From Achromobacter pestifer (GTDB taxonomy: Bacteria; Pseudomonadota; Gammaproteobacteria; Burkholderiales; Burkholderiaceae_B): 64,000 bases of DNA. A program made the position numbers and the translations under genes. Location of the stretch: the NCBI RefSeq assembly GCF_902859625.1, contig NZ_CADIJX010000010.1, forward strand, positions 1 through 64,000, given 5' to 3'. The first letter of the stretch is position 1. The number at the start of each line of letters is the position of its first letter. Below the pieces are notes generated by a model. It made no database searches. It saw nothing but the letters and a program-made list of their open reading frames with translations, and was not told the DNA's origin. Of this stretch, positions 63,130-64,000 are shown in pieces.

Positions 63130-63591
63130 TCAGCCCCTTCGAGCCGATTCCACGCCCATATTGGCCAACTGGTCGGCGCGTTCGTTGCCGGGGTCGCCGG
63201 CATGCCCGCGGACCCAGCGCCAGGACACCTGGTGGCGCTGGACCTGTTCGTCCAGGGCCTGCCACAGCTCGACGTTTTTGACGGGCTTCTTGTCCGCCGT
63301 CATCCAGCCGCGGCGCTTCCAGTTCGCCAGCCACTCGGTCATGCCCTTCATCACGTACTGCGAATCGGTGTGGATGGTGACGACGCAGGCGCGCTTGAGC
63401 GCCCGCAGGCCCTCGATGACCGCCAGCAGCTCCATGCGATTGTTGGTGGTCTGGAGCTCTCCGCCATGCATGGTTTTCTCGTGGCCGCCCGCGCGCATCA
63501 GCACGCCCCAGCCGCCAGGACCCGGATTGCCCTTGCAGGCGCCGTCGGTCCACATTTCCACTTTCTGATCGTTCGGTTTGTTGTCCTGCAT
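63130..63591 (-). CDS. rnhA: Ribonuclease HI
   Basis: A 153-residue endonuclease that cleaves RNA in RNA-DNA hybrids. The catalytic acids are seen as Asp16 ([11 protein letters not shown]), Glu54 (NNRMELLAV), Asp76 (HTDSQYV) and an Asp in [10 protein letters not shown]. The start at 63591 matches the family; the longer ORF overlaps the methyltransferase gene. In many proteobacteria rnhA sits next to dnaQ, but here an RND pair lies between them. Confidence 0.96.
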   Translation of the reverse strand: MQDNKPNDQKVEMWTDGACKGNPGPGGWGVLMRAGGHEKTMHGGELQTTNNRMELLAVIEGLRALKRACVVTIHTDSQYVMKGMTEWLANWKRRGWMTADKKPVKNVELWQALDEQVQRHQVSWRWVRGHAGDPGNERADQLANMGVESARRG

Positions 63592-63644
63592 GGTGCTGCT
63601 TGGTAATCCTTGTTCGTGCAAAGTGAATCCGGGCGCGGACCCGT

Positions 63645-64000
63645 TCAAGACCGGTCGAAACCGTCGTCGGCCTGGCGGTTCACCACCACCGACGCAGCGC
63701 GCGCCCGCTTGGGTTTGCTTTTCCAGGCCGGCCCGATGATACGCATGCTGGCCACGCGCTTGACGGCCGACACCATATAGATCGCCCCGCCCAGGCTCCA
63801 CCACCGGGCGCCGGCAGATTCCATGAACCCCCAGCGCTGGAGCCACTTCTCGCTGCGGCAGGCGGGTGCGTAGCAGCCAAATTGGCTCTCTTTGACTTCC
63901 AAGGACAGCAACTTGAACCAGTCTTTCAGACGCGGCAGCGATACCTGGGACGACGGTGGTTGCGGCAGCCAGGGCTCCATGCCGGGCATGCGGGTGCGTG
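63645..64000 (-). CDS. SAM-dependent methyltransferase, C-terminal part (cut by the right edge)
   Basis: The visible portion is about 118 residues and continues past the window. [29 protein letters not shown] and the later [28 protein letters not shown] match the C-terminal end of the class I methyltransferase often found between gloB and rnhA in Burkholderiales. The SAM-binding motifs would lie outside the window, so the activity is inferred from position and the tail. Substrate unknown. Confidence 0.7.
   Translation of the reverse strand, partial: RTRMPGMEPWLPQPPSSQVSLPRLKDWFKLLSLEVKESQFGCYAPACRSEKWLQRWGFMESAGARWWSLGGAIYMVSAVKRVASMRIIGPAWKSKPKRARAASVVVNRQADDGFDRS

Overview
The window looks like a chromosomal segment of a high-GC betaproteobacterium of the Alcaligenaceae, most likely Achromobacter or Bordetella. 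The evidence is the rRNA leader and boxA at the left edge, the zapA-6S RNA arrangement, the many tripartite-tricarboxylate-transporter and branched-chain-amino-acid-transporter genes, the divergent LysR and Lrp regulators, and a lipid A glucosamine locus of the kind described in Bordetella (lgmABCD). No phage, transposase or CRISPR array is visible. Species-level assignment is an inference from gene content.

Layout, left half. Positions 1-760 hold the leader and up to four tandem promoters of an rRNA operon that runs leftwards out of the window. Positions 799-954 hold a compact inverted-repeat element built around a TA-rich palindrome. Next come an Lrp-type regulator divergent from hppD, then msrA, a small cytochrome c and ilvD on the minus strand, then lgt, a SIMPL-domain protein, 6S RNA, zapA and a coiled-coil partner. 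A tctBA transporter pair, a gamma-glutamyltransferase and a beta-hydroxyacid dehydrogenase follow. After them are azoR with a divergent LysR gene, ghrA, a second tctBA pair, the tctDE two-component system coupled to rppH, and proS. The complete ybgC-tolQRAB-pal-cpoB envelope operon continues directly into a siderophore/cobalamin-type permease and ATPase.

Layout, right half. Here are a YbaK deacylase-like protein, an alpha/beta hydrolase, a second Lrp regulator divergent from an EamA exporter, a second elongation factor G, and a universal stress protein with an FNR-like box. A MocR regulator is divergent from an EamA-LysE exporter pair. A seven-gene catabolic and transport operon encodes a DapA/NanA-like lyase, LivG, LivF, a binding protein, LivH, LivM and a GntR regulator. 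A PACE exporter with a divergent LysR gene follows, then the lgm-like lipid A locus, gltS with a heavily structured leader and a coupled TAXI lipoprotein, small conserved genes, tRNA-Val(CAC), dnaQ, an RND efflux pair wedged between dnaQ and rnhA, and the C-terminal end of a methyltransferase at the right edge.

Themes. Housekeeping genes (rrn leader, ilvD, lgt, 6S/zapA, proS, tol-pal, dnaQ, rnhA) form a conserved backbone. Between them sit transporter modules that usually lie next to a dedicated regulator, and several lack an expected partner nearby: two TctBA pairs without TctC, a FecCD permease/ATPase without a binding protein, and a TAXI binding protein without a TRAP permease. Candidates worth following up are the 799-954 inverted-repeat element, the structured gltS leader, the DapA-Liv-GntR operon, and the attenuator-like terminator before tctB.
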